Made by a program: the position numbers and the translations under genes. From NCBI RefSeq assembly GCF_001190925.1, contig NZ_CP011072.1, forward strand, positions 2,294,001-2,358,000: a DNA stretch of 64,000 nt, written 5' to 3'. How positions within the stretch are numbered: position 1 is the stretch's first letter; the number at the start of each line of letters is the position of its first letter. Below, piece after piece: positions 1 to 7,801 of this stretch. Below the pieces are notes generated by a model that saw nothing but the letters and a program-made list of their open reading frames with translations, ran no database searches and was not told the DNA's origin. The stretch is from Azoarcus sp. CIB. GTDB lineage: Bacteria; Pseudomonadota; Gammaproteobacteria; Burkholderiales; Rhodocyclaceae.

Positions 1-79
1 ACAGCAGGTCTAAGCTGGAATTGCTGCGTTCGCAGGCGCAGCGTGCTGTCCGTTCGACTCAAATCCCGGAGGACGATTC

Positions 80-520
80 ATGGCGATTACCTGGATTCTG
101 GTTGCCAATGCCAGCCTGGCCAAACTGTATGCGAACCTTGGTCCCAACAAGGGCCTGACGCTGGTTAAGGAGCTGATCCACCCCGAAAGTCGACAGAAAA
201 ATTCCGAACTCGTTACCGACCGCGCGGGCGCGTCGCCCTCGGCGGGCAACGCATCGGGTTCGAAGCAGGCGCAGACCCAGCCCAAGACTCACGAGGCCAA
301 GATATTTGCGCAGGAGATCGCACAGGAGCTATACAAAGGACGAGCCACGAACGCATTCGGCCGGGCCATCGTCTTTGCGCCACCGGCATTCATGGGAATG
401 CTCAACTCGGTGCTCGACACCCCGACCGCACAGCTGATCACGGATCGCTTCGAAAAGGACTACACCAAGGAACCCGAACCGGTGCTGCGCGAACGCCTAG
501 CGTCCTGCCTGTTCGTCTGA
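80..520 (+). CDS. Host attachment family protein
   Basis: This 146-residue protein matches the family annotated as 'protein required for attachment to host cells'. The N-terminus reads as a beta-strand followed by ANASLAKLY, typical of the family, and the C-terminal half carries the family's FAPPAFMGML and LRERL blocks. A central Ser/Gly/Lys/Gln-rich linker (about residues 50-70) is variable. No signal peptide or membrane segment is visible, so it is probably cytoplasmic. The start is supported by a GGAGG-type ribosome site 7-8 bases upstream. It stands alone, followed by tandem hairpins. The biochemical role is unknown; the name comes from a plant-associated homologue. Confidence 0.8.
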   Translation: MAITWILVANASLAKLYANLGPNKGLTLVKELIHPESRQKNSELVTDRAGASPSAGNASGSKQAQTQPKTHEAKIFAQEIAQELYKGRATNAFGRAIVFAPPAFMGMLNSVLDTPTAQLITDRFEKDYTKEPEPVLRERLASCLFV

Positions 521-539
521 TTCCGACCGATTCTTCGAG

Positions 540-617
540 CGTCTCTCATCAGGAGACGATGGGACCGTGAAGAGCGGTCCCGAAGAGCAGCGGGGCGCTT
601 GGCGCCCCGCTTTTTTT
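540..617 (+). terminator. Three tandem hairpins ending in a T-run
   Basis: Three inverted repeats follow the host-attachment gene: CGTCTC/GAGACG (540-558), GGGACCG/CGGTCCC (561-581) and GCGGGGCGC/GCGCCCCGC (590-610). The last is followed directly by seven to eight T residues, which makes it a strong intrinsic terminator for the plus strand. The deacylase gene converges on it from the right. Confidence 0.8.
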
Positions 618-635
618 CGTGCGCGCCGCGCCACG

Positions 636-1121
636 TCAGTGGCGCCAGTTGCCGCCGGTGAAGTGCACGCGTTGGGCATTCTCCATGTCCATCATCGTCA
701 TGAAGTCGCTGCGGCTCATCTGGATGATCTTCTCGTGATCGCCCGACTCGAAATAGATCTCGTCCTGATCGGCAATGCTCTCATCCACGATCATGCGCAT
801 GCCGTAGGCTGCCCCTAGCGGCGGCACCGCGCCGGCTTCGCAGTCACCGAACAGCTCCGACAGCTCGGACTCGCTCGCCAGCCGCAACTCGCGATGCATC
901 ACCCGGCTCAGGATGCCCAGTTGCACGTGCTGCGTCGACGGCAGCACGGCCATCAGGTAGCCGTGGTCGTCTTCGAGCACGACCGATTTCGCGAGGCTGC
1001 TCGCCGGAATGCGCGCAAGGTGCGCGGTATCCATGCTGCTGTGGGAATGGGGATGGCTCAGCACGTCGTAGCGCAGACCGTGCTCCATCATGAATTCGTG
1101 AACTCTCGACGGAATTGCCAT
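636..1121 (-). CDS. YbaK/EbsC-family aminoacyl-tRNA deacylase
   Basis: The 161-residue protein has the YbaK/ProX fold signature: an N-terminal helix, then SLAKSVVLED, in which the lysine is the conserved catalytic-region lysine, a VLPST segment, and a central GAVPPLG loop that closes the active site. Family members hydrolyse mischarged tRNAs (for example Cys- or Ala-tRNA(Pro)) in trans. Which tRNA this one edits cannot be read from the sequence. It is transcribed leftward on its own; a TAAAAT-like -10 lies about 110 bases upstream (1230-1235, minus strand). Confidence 0.85.
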   Translation of the reverse strand: MAIPSRVHEFMMEHGLRYDVLSHPHSHSSMDTAHLARIPASSLAKSVVLEDDHGYLMAVLPSTQHVQLGILSRVMHRELRLASESELSELFGDCEAGAVPPLGAAYGMRMIVDESIADQDEIYFESGDHEKIIQMSRSDFMTMMDMENAQRVHFTGGNWRH

Positions 1122-1284
1122 GGCAGTTCTCCTGATCTTCAGGTGCGGGCGACTCTTGTACGCCGCCCTTGGCGATATTGGGATCCGGAAACCCTCCCTG
1201 CGGCGCCCCTGTACGTTCGCCGACCATTCATTTTAGGACGCCGGCGGCGAGCTTGCAGGGATGCAGCGCCCCCTGCCCGCGGAC

Positions 1285-1857
1285 TCAGGCCTGCGCGCCG
1301 GCAGCACCTGGCCAGGATTCGAGCACGGTGTAGTGCGCCCCTTCGGGCTTGGGGTCGGACTCGACCAGCACGAATTCGCCCACCGGCCATTCGATCGGAG
1401 GATCGAGCGCCGTCGCGGAAAACTCACCACGTGCGTTGCGCAGCAGCGTGACGTGGGCGGCGAACTTGCGGTGTTCGACGGGGAAGCCGCCTTCGGCGAG
1501 CGCGGCGTTGAGCTGCGTCACGAGCGATTCCAGTTCCCCTGGCAATTCGCTCGCCCCCGCCCACACGATGTGGTTGTGGCGCCAGCCGGCGATGCGGTCG
1601 AGGCGGAGCGTGAACGGCGGGAACGCGACCTTGTGCGCCGCCGCGCGCAGCTCTTCGAGGCGCTCGCGCGGAATATCGCCGATAAATGCGAGCGTCAGGT
1701 GCAGGGTGTCGCGGCGCATGCGGCGACCACCGGTAAGTCCGTGTGCGCGCTCGCCCTCCTGGTGCAGCCTGCGCGCGATTGCCGGTGCCGGCCAGATGGC
1801 GAAGAACACCCGCACGCGCTGCCGTGCGCCGGGCGCAGGGTCAGGCGGCCGAGTCAT
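1285..1857 (-). CDS. thpR: RNA 2',3'-cyclic phosphodiesterase (2H family)
   Basis: The 190-residue protein carries the two HxTx motifs that define the 2H phosphoesterase family: HLTL at residues 53-56 and HVTL at 135-138. ThpR/LigT proteins open 2',3'-cyclic phosphates on RNA and have weak 2'-5' ligase activity. The gene overlaps the end of ispF by 17 bases, so it is translationally linked to the ispD-ispF pair although it has no known role in isoprenoid synthesis. The short proline-rich N-terminus before RVRVFFA may mean the true start is a few codons downstream. Confidence 0.9.
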   Translation of the reverse strand: MTRPPDPAPGARQRVRVFFAIWPAPAIARRLHQEGERAHGLTGGRRMRRDTLHLTLAFIGDIPRERLEELRAAAHKVAFPPFTLRLDRIAGWRHNHIVWAGASELPGELESLVTQLNAALAEGGFPVEHRKFAAHVTLLRNARGEFSATALDPPIEWPVGEFVLVESDPKPEGAHYTVLESWPGAAGAQA

Positions 1858-2338
1858 CCTGCACGAGCAGGGCCACGACCTGGGAAGCGATGCCTTCGCC
1901 GCGACCGGTGAAGCCGAGCTTCTCGGTGGTCTTGCCCTTGATGTTCACCATCGCTTCCCCGATGCCGAGATCGGCCGCGATGTTCGCGACCATCGCCGGG
2001 GCATGCGGCAAGATCCGCGGCGCGCGGCAGATCACCGTGGCGTCGACATTGACGACCGCAAAACCAGCCTTGCGCACGGCGGCGTAGGCCTCGCGCAGCA
2101 GCACGCGGCTGTCCGCGCCGGCGTGCTGCGGGTCGGTATCGGGGAACAGGCGCCCGATGTCGCCCAGCCCCGCCGCACCGAGCAGCGCATCGGTCAGCGC
2201 GTGCAACAGCACGTCGGCGTCGGAATGGCCGAGCAGCCCACGCTCGTAAGGAATCGTGACGCCGCCTACGATCAGCGGGCGTCCCGGCACCAGGGCATGC
2301 ACGTCGAAGCCCTGGCCGATGCGGAAGGGTACTTTCAT
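1841..2338 (-). CDS. ispF: 2-C-methyl-D-erythritol 2,4-cyclodiphosphate synthase
   Basis: IspF converts CDP-methylerythritol 2-phosphate to the cyclic diphosphate with release of CMP, in the MEP isoprenoid pathway. Length (165 residues) is normal. The zinc ligands are visible as FDVH (Asp12, His14) and His46 in the [12 protein letters not shown] block, and the family motif [14 protein letters not shown] is near residues 132-145. Only one base separates it from the ispD stop codon. The homotrimeric enzyme acts in the cytoplasm. Confidence 0.97.
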   Translation of the reverse strand: MKVPFRIGQGFDVHALVPGRPLIVGGVTIPYERGLLGHSDADVLLHALTDALLGAAGLGDIGRLFPDTDPQHAGADSRVLLREAYAAVRKAGFAVVNVDATVICRAPRILPHAPAMVANIAADLGIGEAMVNIKGKTTEKLGFTGRGEGIASQVVALLVQDDSAA

Positions 2339-2339
2339 G

Positions 2340-3044
2340 TCAGCGGGAATCCCTGTTCGTGAGGATCCACTCGGCCAGGTGCAGGTCGAGCGGATAGGTG
2401 ACCTTCAGGTTGGTGGCGTCGCCCTCGATCAGCCGGGGACGCAGGCCGGCGGCTTCGATCGCGCTGGCCTCGTCGGTGACGTTGTTCGCGGCCTCCAGCG
2501 CACGGCGCAGCATCACGTAGCGGAACATCTGCGGTGTCTGCGCCTGCCACAGGCTGTCGCGCGGTACGGTCTCGAGCACGTGGCGGTGCGCGTCGGCACG
2601 CTTGAGCGTATCGGCGACGGGAACGGCCAGAATGCCGCCGACCTCGTCGTGGGCGAGATCGCGGATGAGCTTCTCGATGTGCCAGCGGGCGAGACAGGGG
2701 CGCGCCGCATCATGCACGAGCACCCAGTCCGATTGCTCCGCCTCGCGCACGATCGAGCGCAAGCCGCCCAGCACGCTGTCGGCGCGCGTGGCACCGCCGC
2801 AGAACAACGGCACCAGCTTGGGACCGAGGCCGGACCAGTCGTGGCGCTTCCACTCCGCATCGCCGACCGACAGCACGACGAAGACCTTGTCGATCTCCGG
2901 CGTTGCGCACAGCACTTCGAGCGAATGGCGGATGAGCGGCTTGCCGAGGAGCTCGAGATACTGCTTCGGCTGTGATGCGCCCATGCGGCTACCGCTGCCG
3001 GCGGCCGGAACGATCGCGAAATGGCGGGGATGAAAGTTCTGCAT
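2340..3044 (-). CDS. ispD: 2-C-methyl-D-erythritol 4-phosphate cytidylyltransferase
   Basis: IspD joins CTP and MEP to give CDP-ME, the step two before IspF. The 234-residue protein opens with the nucleotide-binding loop [11 protein letters not shown] followed by the conserved KQY, and has the DAARP motif and the C-terminal [10 protein letters not shown] block. The open frame runs a further 127 codons upstream, but ATG 3044 gives the normal IspD length and N-terminus. It is first in an ispD-ispF-thpR operon, divergent from the DUF4010 gene. Confidence 0.97.
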   Translation of the reverse strand: MQNFHPRHFAIVPAAGSGSRMGASQPKQYLELLGKPLIRHSLEVLCATPEIDKVFVVLSVGDAEWKRHDWSGLGPKLVPLFCGGATRADSVLGGLRSIVREAEQSDWVLVHDAARPCLARWHIEKLIRDLAHDEVGGILAVPVADTLKRADAHRHVLETVPRDSLWQAQTPQMFRYVMLRRALEAANNVTDEASAIEAAGLRPRLIEGDATNLKVTYPLDLHLAEWILTNRDSR

Positions 3045-3195
3045 GGCGCGGATTCTAACCGTGCCGCGCCAGACCGGGCGAAACTCCGCCCACCGCGTGC
3101 GCACCGGCGACGATTGGAATAAAGTTGCAAACGGGAATGAAAGAACGAGGCCGCCCCGCGAAACCAGTACGGAACGTGCGAAAGGAGAGCCCGCA

Positions 3196-4467
3196 GTGCC
3201 CTTTGCAAAACCGGTCGATTTTTCCCAGATCGAGGCTTTCCTGATCGCGATCGGCATCGGTCTGCTGATCGGTTTCGAGCGCGAGCGCGTCGCGTCGGCG
3301 CGGGCCGGCGTCCGCACCTTCGGCATCGTGGGCCTGCTGGGCGCCCTGACGGGCATGCTCGGCGAACACCTCGCCTCCATCGCGCCGGTGGTCGTCGGCA
3401 TGGCGATCATCGGCGCAATGATCATCGCCGCCTACCTGCGCCATCCGGACCCGGTCGATCCGGGGACCACCTCCGTGGCCGCCCTGCTCGTGTGCTACTG
3501 CCTGGGGGTCGCCGTATGGCTGGGCCATGCGATGGTGGCGGTGATCCTATCGGTCGCGACGACGATCCTGCTCTACTTCAAGACCGAACTGCGGGGCGTC
3601 GCGACGCGGCTGGAGGCAAAGGAATGGATCTCGATCTTCCAGTTCGCCGTCCTGTCGCTGGTCATCCTGCCCTTCCTCCCGAACGAAACCCTGGACCCGT
3701 ACAACGCGATCAACCCGCGCCAGGTGTGGTGGATGGTGGTCCTGATCTCGGGCCTGAGCCTTGCGGGCTACGCGACGCTGCGCCTGGTGGGGGCGCGCTA
3801 CGGTGCGGCGCTCGTCGGCATTGCCGGAGGGCTCGCATCGAGCACGGCCACGACGCTGATCTATGCACGCAATGCGCGCGAGGCGCCGCCCTCCGCCCCG
3901 GTGGCCGCGCTCGTGATCGTGCTCGCGAATCTGGTGATGATGGTCCGCGTCACCGTGATCGCCGCGCTGGTGGCGCCGGGCGTCGTGAAATCGCTGGCGA
4001 TTGCGGTGGCCCCCGCCCTGCTCCTCGGCGCGCTCAGCCTGTTCTGGTACTGGCGGGAGCAGACGAGCGTCCAGGCCTTCATGCCCGAGACGCGCAACCC
4101 GACCGAACTGCGCGCCGCGCTCGGCTTCGGTGCGGTGTATGCCGTGGTGCTCTTCATCTCGGCCTGGCTCTCCGACATCGCCGGCAATCAGGGGATGTAC
4201 GTTCTCGCGCTGGTGTCCGGCCTCACCGACCTGGATGCCATCGCACTGTCGAGCATGCGCCTCTTCAACCTTGGGAAGCTCGCGCTCGACGTCACGGTGA
4301 TCGCCATCGGCCTGGCGATGATCGCGAATCTCGTGTTCAAGACCGGCATTGCCCTCGTCGTGGGCGGACGGCCGCTGGGCATGAAGATTCTCGGCGGCAT
4401 GGGCGCGGTTGCGGCCGGCCTGGGCGGCGGGATCGCCTGGCTCGCAATGTTTCCGGGAAGCCTATAA
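3196..4467 (+). CDS. MgtC/DUF4010 family membrane protein
   Basis: The protein has about 423 residues and roughly eleven hydrophobic segments. The N-terminal third carries the MgtC-like GIGLLIGFERER motif; the remainder matches DUF4010, including the GGLASSTATT and ALVSGLTDLDAIALS blocks. I chose the GTG at 3196 because AAGGAGAG lies about 9 bases upstream and the longer frame (from 3043) would add a non-conserved, Arg/Thr-rich stretch. Transport or regulatory function is unknown; MgtC itself modulates Mg2+ or ATPase homeostasis. The gene is divergent from ispD. Confidence 0.85.
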   Translation: MPFAKPVDFSQIEAFLIAIGIGLLIGFERERVASARAGVRTFGIVGLLGALTGMLGEHLASIAPVVVGMAIIGAMIIAAYLRHPDPVDPGTTSVAALLVCYCLGVAVWLGHAMVAVILSVATTILLYFKTELRGVATRLEAKEWISIFQFAVLSLVILPFLPNETLDPYNAINPRQVWWMVVLISGLSLAGYATLRLVGARYGAALVGIAGGLASSTATTLIYARNAREAPPSAPVAALVIVLANLVMMVRVTVIAALVAPGVVKSLAIAVAPALLLGALSLFWYWREQTSVQAFMPETRNPTELRAALGFGAVYAVVLFISAWLSDIAGNQGMYVLALVSGLTDLDAIALSSMRLFNLGKLALDVTVIAIGLAMIANLVFKTGIALVVGGRPLGMKILGGMGAVAAGLGGGIAWLAMFPGSL

Positions 4468-4468
4468 T
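4463..4468 (+). promoter_or_regulatory. -10 element (TATAAT)
   Basis: A perfect TATAAT overlaps the last codons of the DUF4010 gene, 55 bases before the AmmeMemoRadiSam operon. No good -35 is visible at 16-18 bases, so an activator or a weak -35 is likely. Confidence 0.45.
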
Positions 4469-4522
4469 TAGCAAAAGCTGAACCACGCGTTCGGCCCAGC
4501 CATCTCACCCGAAAGGAATTCC

Positions 4523-5350
4523 ATGGCCACTGCCTCCATTCGCCCCGCTGCGGTCGCCGGCTACTTCTATCCCGACGATCCGCAGGTGCTGCAGGCCCAG
4601 ATCGGTGAAATGCTGTCGACTGCCGTGCCGCTGGAAACGGTGTCCGCGCCGAAGGCGCTCATCGTGCCGCATGCAGGCTACGTCTACTCCGGTCCGGTTG
4701 CGGCCAGCGCCTACGCCGCGGCCGCCGGGCTGCGCGACGTGGTGCGGCGTGTGGTGCTGCTGGGGCCCGCCCACCGCGTGCCGGTGGCATCCTTCGCACT
4801 GCCCGCGGCGCAGGTGTTTTCGACGCCGCTCGGGCCCGTGCCCATCAGCCGCAAGGACTGGCTCGCGCTGCAGCAGCGTGCCGATGTCGTCGTCGACGAT
4901 CGGCCGCACGCACTCGAGCATTGCCTGGAGGTTCAGCTTCCCTTCCTGCAGACCATCCTCGACGCCTTCGAACTCGTCCCGCTGCTGGTGGGCGGCGCCA
5001 CCGGCGATCAGGTGGCGGATATCCTCGACGCGCTGTGGGGCGGGCCGGAAACGCTGATCGTCATCAGCTCGGACCTCTCGCACTATCAACCCTATGCGCA
5101 GGCCTGCTGCACCGACCGCAGCTCGGTCGACCAGATCCTCAAGCTGCGCACCGGTCTCGACCACGACCAAGCCTGCGGCGCGACACCGATCAACGGACTG
5201 CTGCGCGTCGCGGCGCGTCACGGCCTCGAACCCCATCTCCTCGATCTGCGCAATTCCGGCGACACGGCCGGGGACCGTGCGCGGGTCGTCGGCTACACCA
5301 GCATTGCCTTCTGCGAATCGTCTCGCCATGCCGCTTCCGCCCGACACTGA
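4523..5350 (+). CDS. amrB: AmmeMemoRadiSam system protein B (MEMO family)
   Basis: This 275-residue protein belongs to the MEMO1 family, related to class III extradiol dioxygenases. Metal-site signatures are visible: VPHAGYVYSGPVA near residue 50, LGPAHR near 80, a His in LEHCLEVQLPF, and ISSDLSHY near 185. An AAGGA ribosome site precedes the ATG. It starts a three-gene set (MEMO, AMMECR1, radical SAM) that co-occurs widely in bacteria and archaea without an agreed function. It overlaps the next gene by 23 bases. Confidence 0.9.
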   Translation: MATASIRPAAVAGYFYPDDPQVLQAQIGEMLSTAVPLETVSAPKALIVPHAGYVYSGPVAASAYAAAAGLRDVVRRVVLLGPAHRVPVASFALPAAQVFSTPLGPVPISRKDWLALQQRADVVVDDRPHALEHCLEVQLPFLQTILDAFELVPLLVGGATGDQVADILDALWGGPETLIVISSDLSHYQPYAQACCTDRSSVDQILKLRTGLDHDQACGATPINGLLRVAARHGLEPHLLDLRNSGDTAGDRARVVGYTSIAFCESSRHAASARH

Positions 5351-5885
5351 ACTCGGCCACATCCTGCTTGCCCGCGCACGCCACGCGATCGCGCATGAAC
5401 TCGGTGCCGAGAAGGATCCGCCGGCCGGCGATCCGCGGCTCGACGAGCGCGGTGCGACTTTCGTGACGATCAAGCGCCGGGGGGAATTGCGTGGCTGCAT
5501 CGGCAGCGTCCGCCCGCAACGATCGCTCGGCGAAGATGTCGTAATCAATGCGGTGGGCGCCGCAACAAGGGATCCGCGATTTCCGCCCATGTCGCGTGAT
5601 GAGCTCGACAAGGTCGACATCGAGGTGTCGTTGCTCTCGTCACCCGAGTTCGTCGAGTTCTCGGGCGAGGACGACCTGATCGGCAAGCTGCGTCCCGGCG
5701 TCGATGGACTGTTGCTGTTCTCCGGCTGTCGCAGCGCGACCTTCCTGCCGCAGGTATGGGAGCAGCTCCCGGAACCACGCATGTTTCTCGCTGCGCTCAA
5801 GCAGAAGGCCGGCCTCGTACCGGATCGCCCCGCACCGGACCTGATGGCGGCGACCTACACGGTGCGGAAGTGGAAGGAGCCGTGA
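5328..5885 (+). CDS. amrA: AmmeMemoRadiSam system protein A (AMMECR1 domain)
   Basis: The 185-residue protein is a stand-alone AMMECR1 domain. The hallmark LRGCIGS hexapeptide region lies at about residues 50-56, followed by DPRFPP and the VDGLLL and LPQVWEQ blocks of the family. I placed the start at ATG 5328, inside the end of amrB, because the family N-terminus begins there. Biochemical function is unknown; the strict linkage with MEMO and the radical SAM gene implies a shared pathway or complex. Confidence 0.9.
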   Translation: MPLPPDTELGHILLARARHAIAHELGAEKDPPAGDPRLDERGATFVTIKRRGELRGCIGSVRPQRSLGEDVVINAVGAATRDPRFPPMSRDELDKVDIEVSLLSSPEFVEFSGEDDLIGKLRPGVDGLLLFSGCRSATFLPQVWEQLPEPRMFLAALKQKAGLVPDRPAPDLMAATYTVRKWKEP

Positions 5886-5886
5886 A

Positions 5887-6978
5887 ATGAACTACCCCGC
5901 GCGCTACTGGCATCATCTTGACGACGGTCGCATCCAGTGCGATCTGTGTCCGCGATACTGCCGGCTGCACGCGGACCAACGCGGAGCCTGCTTCGTGCGC
6001 ATGCGCGAGGGCGATACGATCGTCCTCACCACCTATGGGCGGAGTTCGGGCTTCTGCATCGATCCGATCGAGAAGAAACCGCTCAACCACTTCTACCCCG
6101 GCACCAGCGTGTTCTCGTTCGGCACGGCAGGCTGCAACCTCGCGTGCAAGTTCTGCCAGAACTGGGACATCTCCAAGTCCCGCGATATGGATCGCCTGAT
6201 GGACTCCGCTGCGCCGGAGGAGATCGCACGCACCGCCGCGGACAGGGGCTGCAGCAGCGTAGCGTTCACCTACAATGACCCGGTGATCTTCGCCGAATAC
6301 GCGATCGACACGGCCAAGGCATGCCATGCGCTGGGCCTGAAGACCGTGGCGGTGACGGCCGGCTACATCACCGACATCGCGCGCCCCGAGTTCTACGCCC
6401 ACATGGACGCCGCCAACGTCGACCTCAAGGCGTTCACGGACGAGTTCTACATCAAGGAATGCGGCGCGCACCTGCAGCCGGTGCTCGATACGCTCAAGTG
6501 GCTGGTGCACGAGAGCGACGTATGGGTCGAGATCACGACGCTGCTGATCCCGGGGCTCAACGACTCGGAGGACGAGGTCCGCGCGCTGTCGCAATGGGTC
6601 GCGAAGGAACTGGGCACCGAAGTTCCCCTGCACTTCACCGCCTTCCATCCCGACTTCAAGCTCACCGACCTTCCGCCGACGCCGCCGGCGACGCTGACAC
6701 GCTCGCGCCGCATCGCGCTCGCGGAAGGGCTGAAGCATGTCTACACCGGCAACGTGCATGACCGCGAAGGCGGCATCACGCGTTGCACGCACTGCGGCAC
6801 TGCGCTCATCGAACGCGACTGGTACGAAATCCTCGACTACGCGCTCGACGACACGGGCGCCTGCCGCAAGTGCGGCACGGCACTCGCCGGCCGCTTCGGC
6901 CATTTTTCCTCGCCCTTCGGTTCGCGCCGCATCCCGGTCGCCATCCATCGGCAGCCCGCCGTGCACGCGAAGCCCTGA
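5887..6978 (+). CDS. amrS: AmmeMemoRadiSam system radical SAM enzyme
   Basis: The 363-residue protein has the radical SAM cluster motif CNLACKFC (Cys83, Cys87, Cys90), which binds [4Fe-4S] and S-adenosylmethionine. An N-terminal CDLCPRYC group (Cys18, 21, 25) and a C-terminal pair of CxxC sites (CTHC and CRKC) look like extra metal sites. It resembles pyruvate formate-lyase activases in its core. A GGAAGGAG ribosome site overlaps the end of amrA, one base separates the genes, and the trio forms a clear operon. The substrate is unknown. Confidence 0.92.
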   Translation: MNYPARYWHHLDDGRIQCDLCPRYCRLHADQRGACFVRMREGDTIVLTTYGRSSGFCIDPIEKKPLNHFYPGTSVFSFGTAGCNLACKFCQNWDISKSRDMDRLMDSAAPEEIARTAADRGCSSVAFTYNDPVIFAEYAIDTAKACHALGLKTVAVTAGYITDIARPEFYAHMDAANVDLKAFTDEFYIKECGAHLQPVLDTLKWLVHESDVWVEITTLLIPGLNDSEDEVRALSQWVAKELGTEVPLHFTAFHPDFKLTDLPPTPPATLTRSRRIALAEGLKHVYTGNVHDREGGITRCTHCGTALIERDWYEILDYALDDTGACRKCGTALAGRFGHFSSPFGSRRIPVAIHRQPAVHAKP

Positions 6979-6995
6979 CCCGGAACCGCGCAATC

Positions 6996-7733
6996 GTGAA
7001 ACTGCGAACGACAGACATCAGCATTCCCTTCGAGCACATCTGGCTCAGCGGCGAGCTCGTCCACGCGCCCGACGTGAGTGGCCTTGCCGTGGTGCTGCGG
7101 CCGGCCGGCAGCCCGTTCGCACAGTCGCGCGACCTGCGCGTGGCGCGCGAACTGCAGCGTGCCGGCTTCGCGACGCTGCTGATCAACCTGCTCACCGCCT
7201 ATGAGGAAGCGCGCGACCCGGACGCCCGTTTCAACGTGCCGCAGATGGCGAACCGGGTCGTGGCCGTGCTCGACTGGGTCGGCCACCAGCCGCCGCTGGC
7301 CGGGCTCGGGGTGGGCCTGGTCTCCTCCGACACCTCAAGCGGCGCCGCGATCCGTGCCGGATGGAAGGCCGGCGACCGGCTCTCCGCAATCGTCTGCCGC
7401 GCCGGCCGGCCCGACCTCGCCGGCCTGACGCCGCTCAACACGCTTGCCGTTCCGCTGCGCATGGTAGTCGGCAGCGACGACCCGCAGGCCGGAATGATCC
7501 GCCAGGCCTGCGAACACCTGCGCTGCCCGCACGACTGGCACGTGCTCGCCGGCGCTTCGGACGAATTCCGCGAACCGGGCGTCATCGAACGCTTCGGCGA
7601 ACTCGCGGCGGCCTGGCTGCGTGAGAAGCTGCCCGCGCCCGGCCCCGCCGAGCAACGCATCCACGACGGCACCGCCGCCGGACCGGCACCCGGAGGAACT
7701 GCGGACCAATCGCCGCCGGCGCATCCCCTATAA
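6996..7733 (+). CDS. Alpha/beta hydrolase (dienelactone hydrolase-like)
   Basis: The frame from GTG 6996 gives a 245-residue protein of the small alpha/beta-hydrolase group often paired with phosphoribosyltransferase-like genes. The expected nucleophile elbow reads VSSDTSSGAA around residue 110, with PLRMVVGSDD as the likely acid-loop strand and a late GASDEF segment. It normally reads GASTGAA in relatives; here the motif is altered, so activity is uncertain. It follows amrS by 17 bases and is probably the fourth gene of that operon. The Pro/Ala-rich tail is not conserved. Confidence 0.65.
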   Translation: MKLRTTDISIPFEHIWLSGELVHAPDVSGLAVVLRPAGSPFAQSRDLRVARELQRAGFATLLINLLTAYEEARDPDARFNVPQMANRVVAVLDWVGHQPPLAGLGVGLVSSDTSSGAAIRAGWKAGDRLSAIVCRAGRPDLAGLTPLNTLAVPLRMVVGSDDPQAGMIRQACEHLRCPHDWHVLAGASDEFREPGVIERFGELAAAWLREKLPAPGPAEQRIHDGTAAGPAPGGTADQSPPAHPL

Positions 7734-7734
7734 T
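7729..7734 (+). promoter_or_regulatory. -10 element upstream of mfd (TATAAT)
   Basis: A perfect TATAAT overlaps the end of the hydrolase gene, 67 bases upstream of the mfd start. A convincing -35 is not seen at standard spacing. Confidence 0.45.
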
Positions 7735-7801
7735 TCGTTCCTCGCCTGCCTCCTGCCCCTTTCCCCCACACGTCCGTTAGCGGCCCGGCCGCAACAGCCC
7801 G

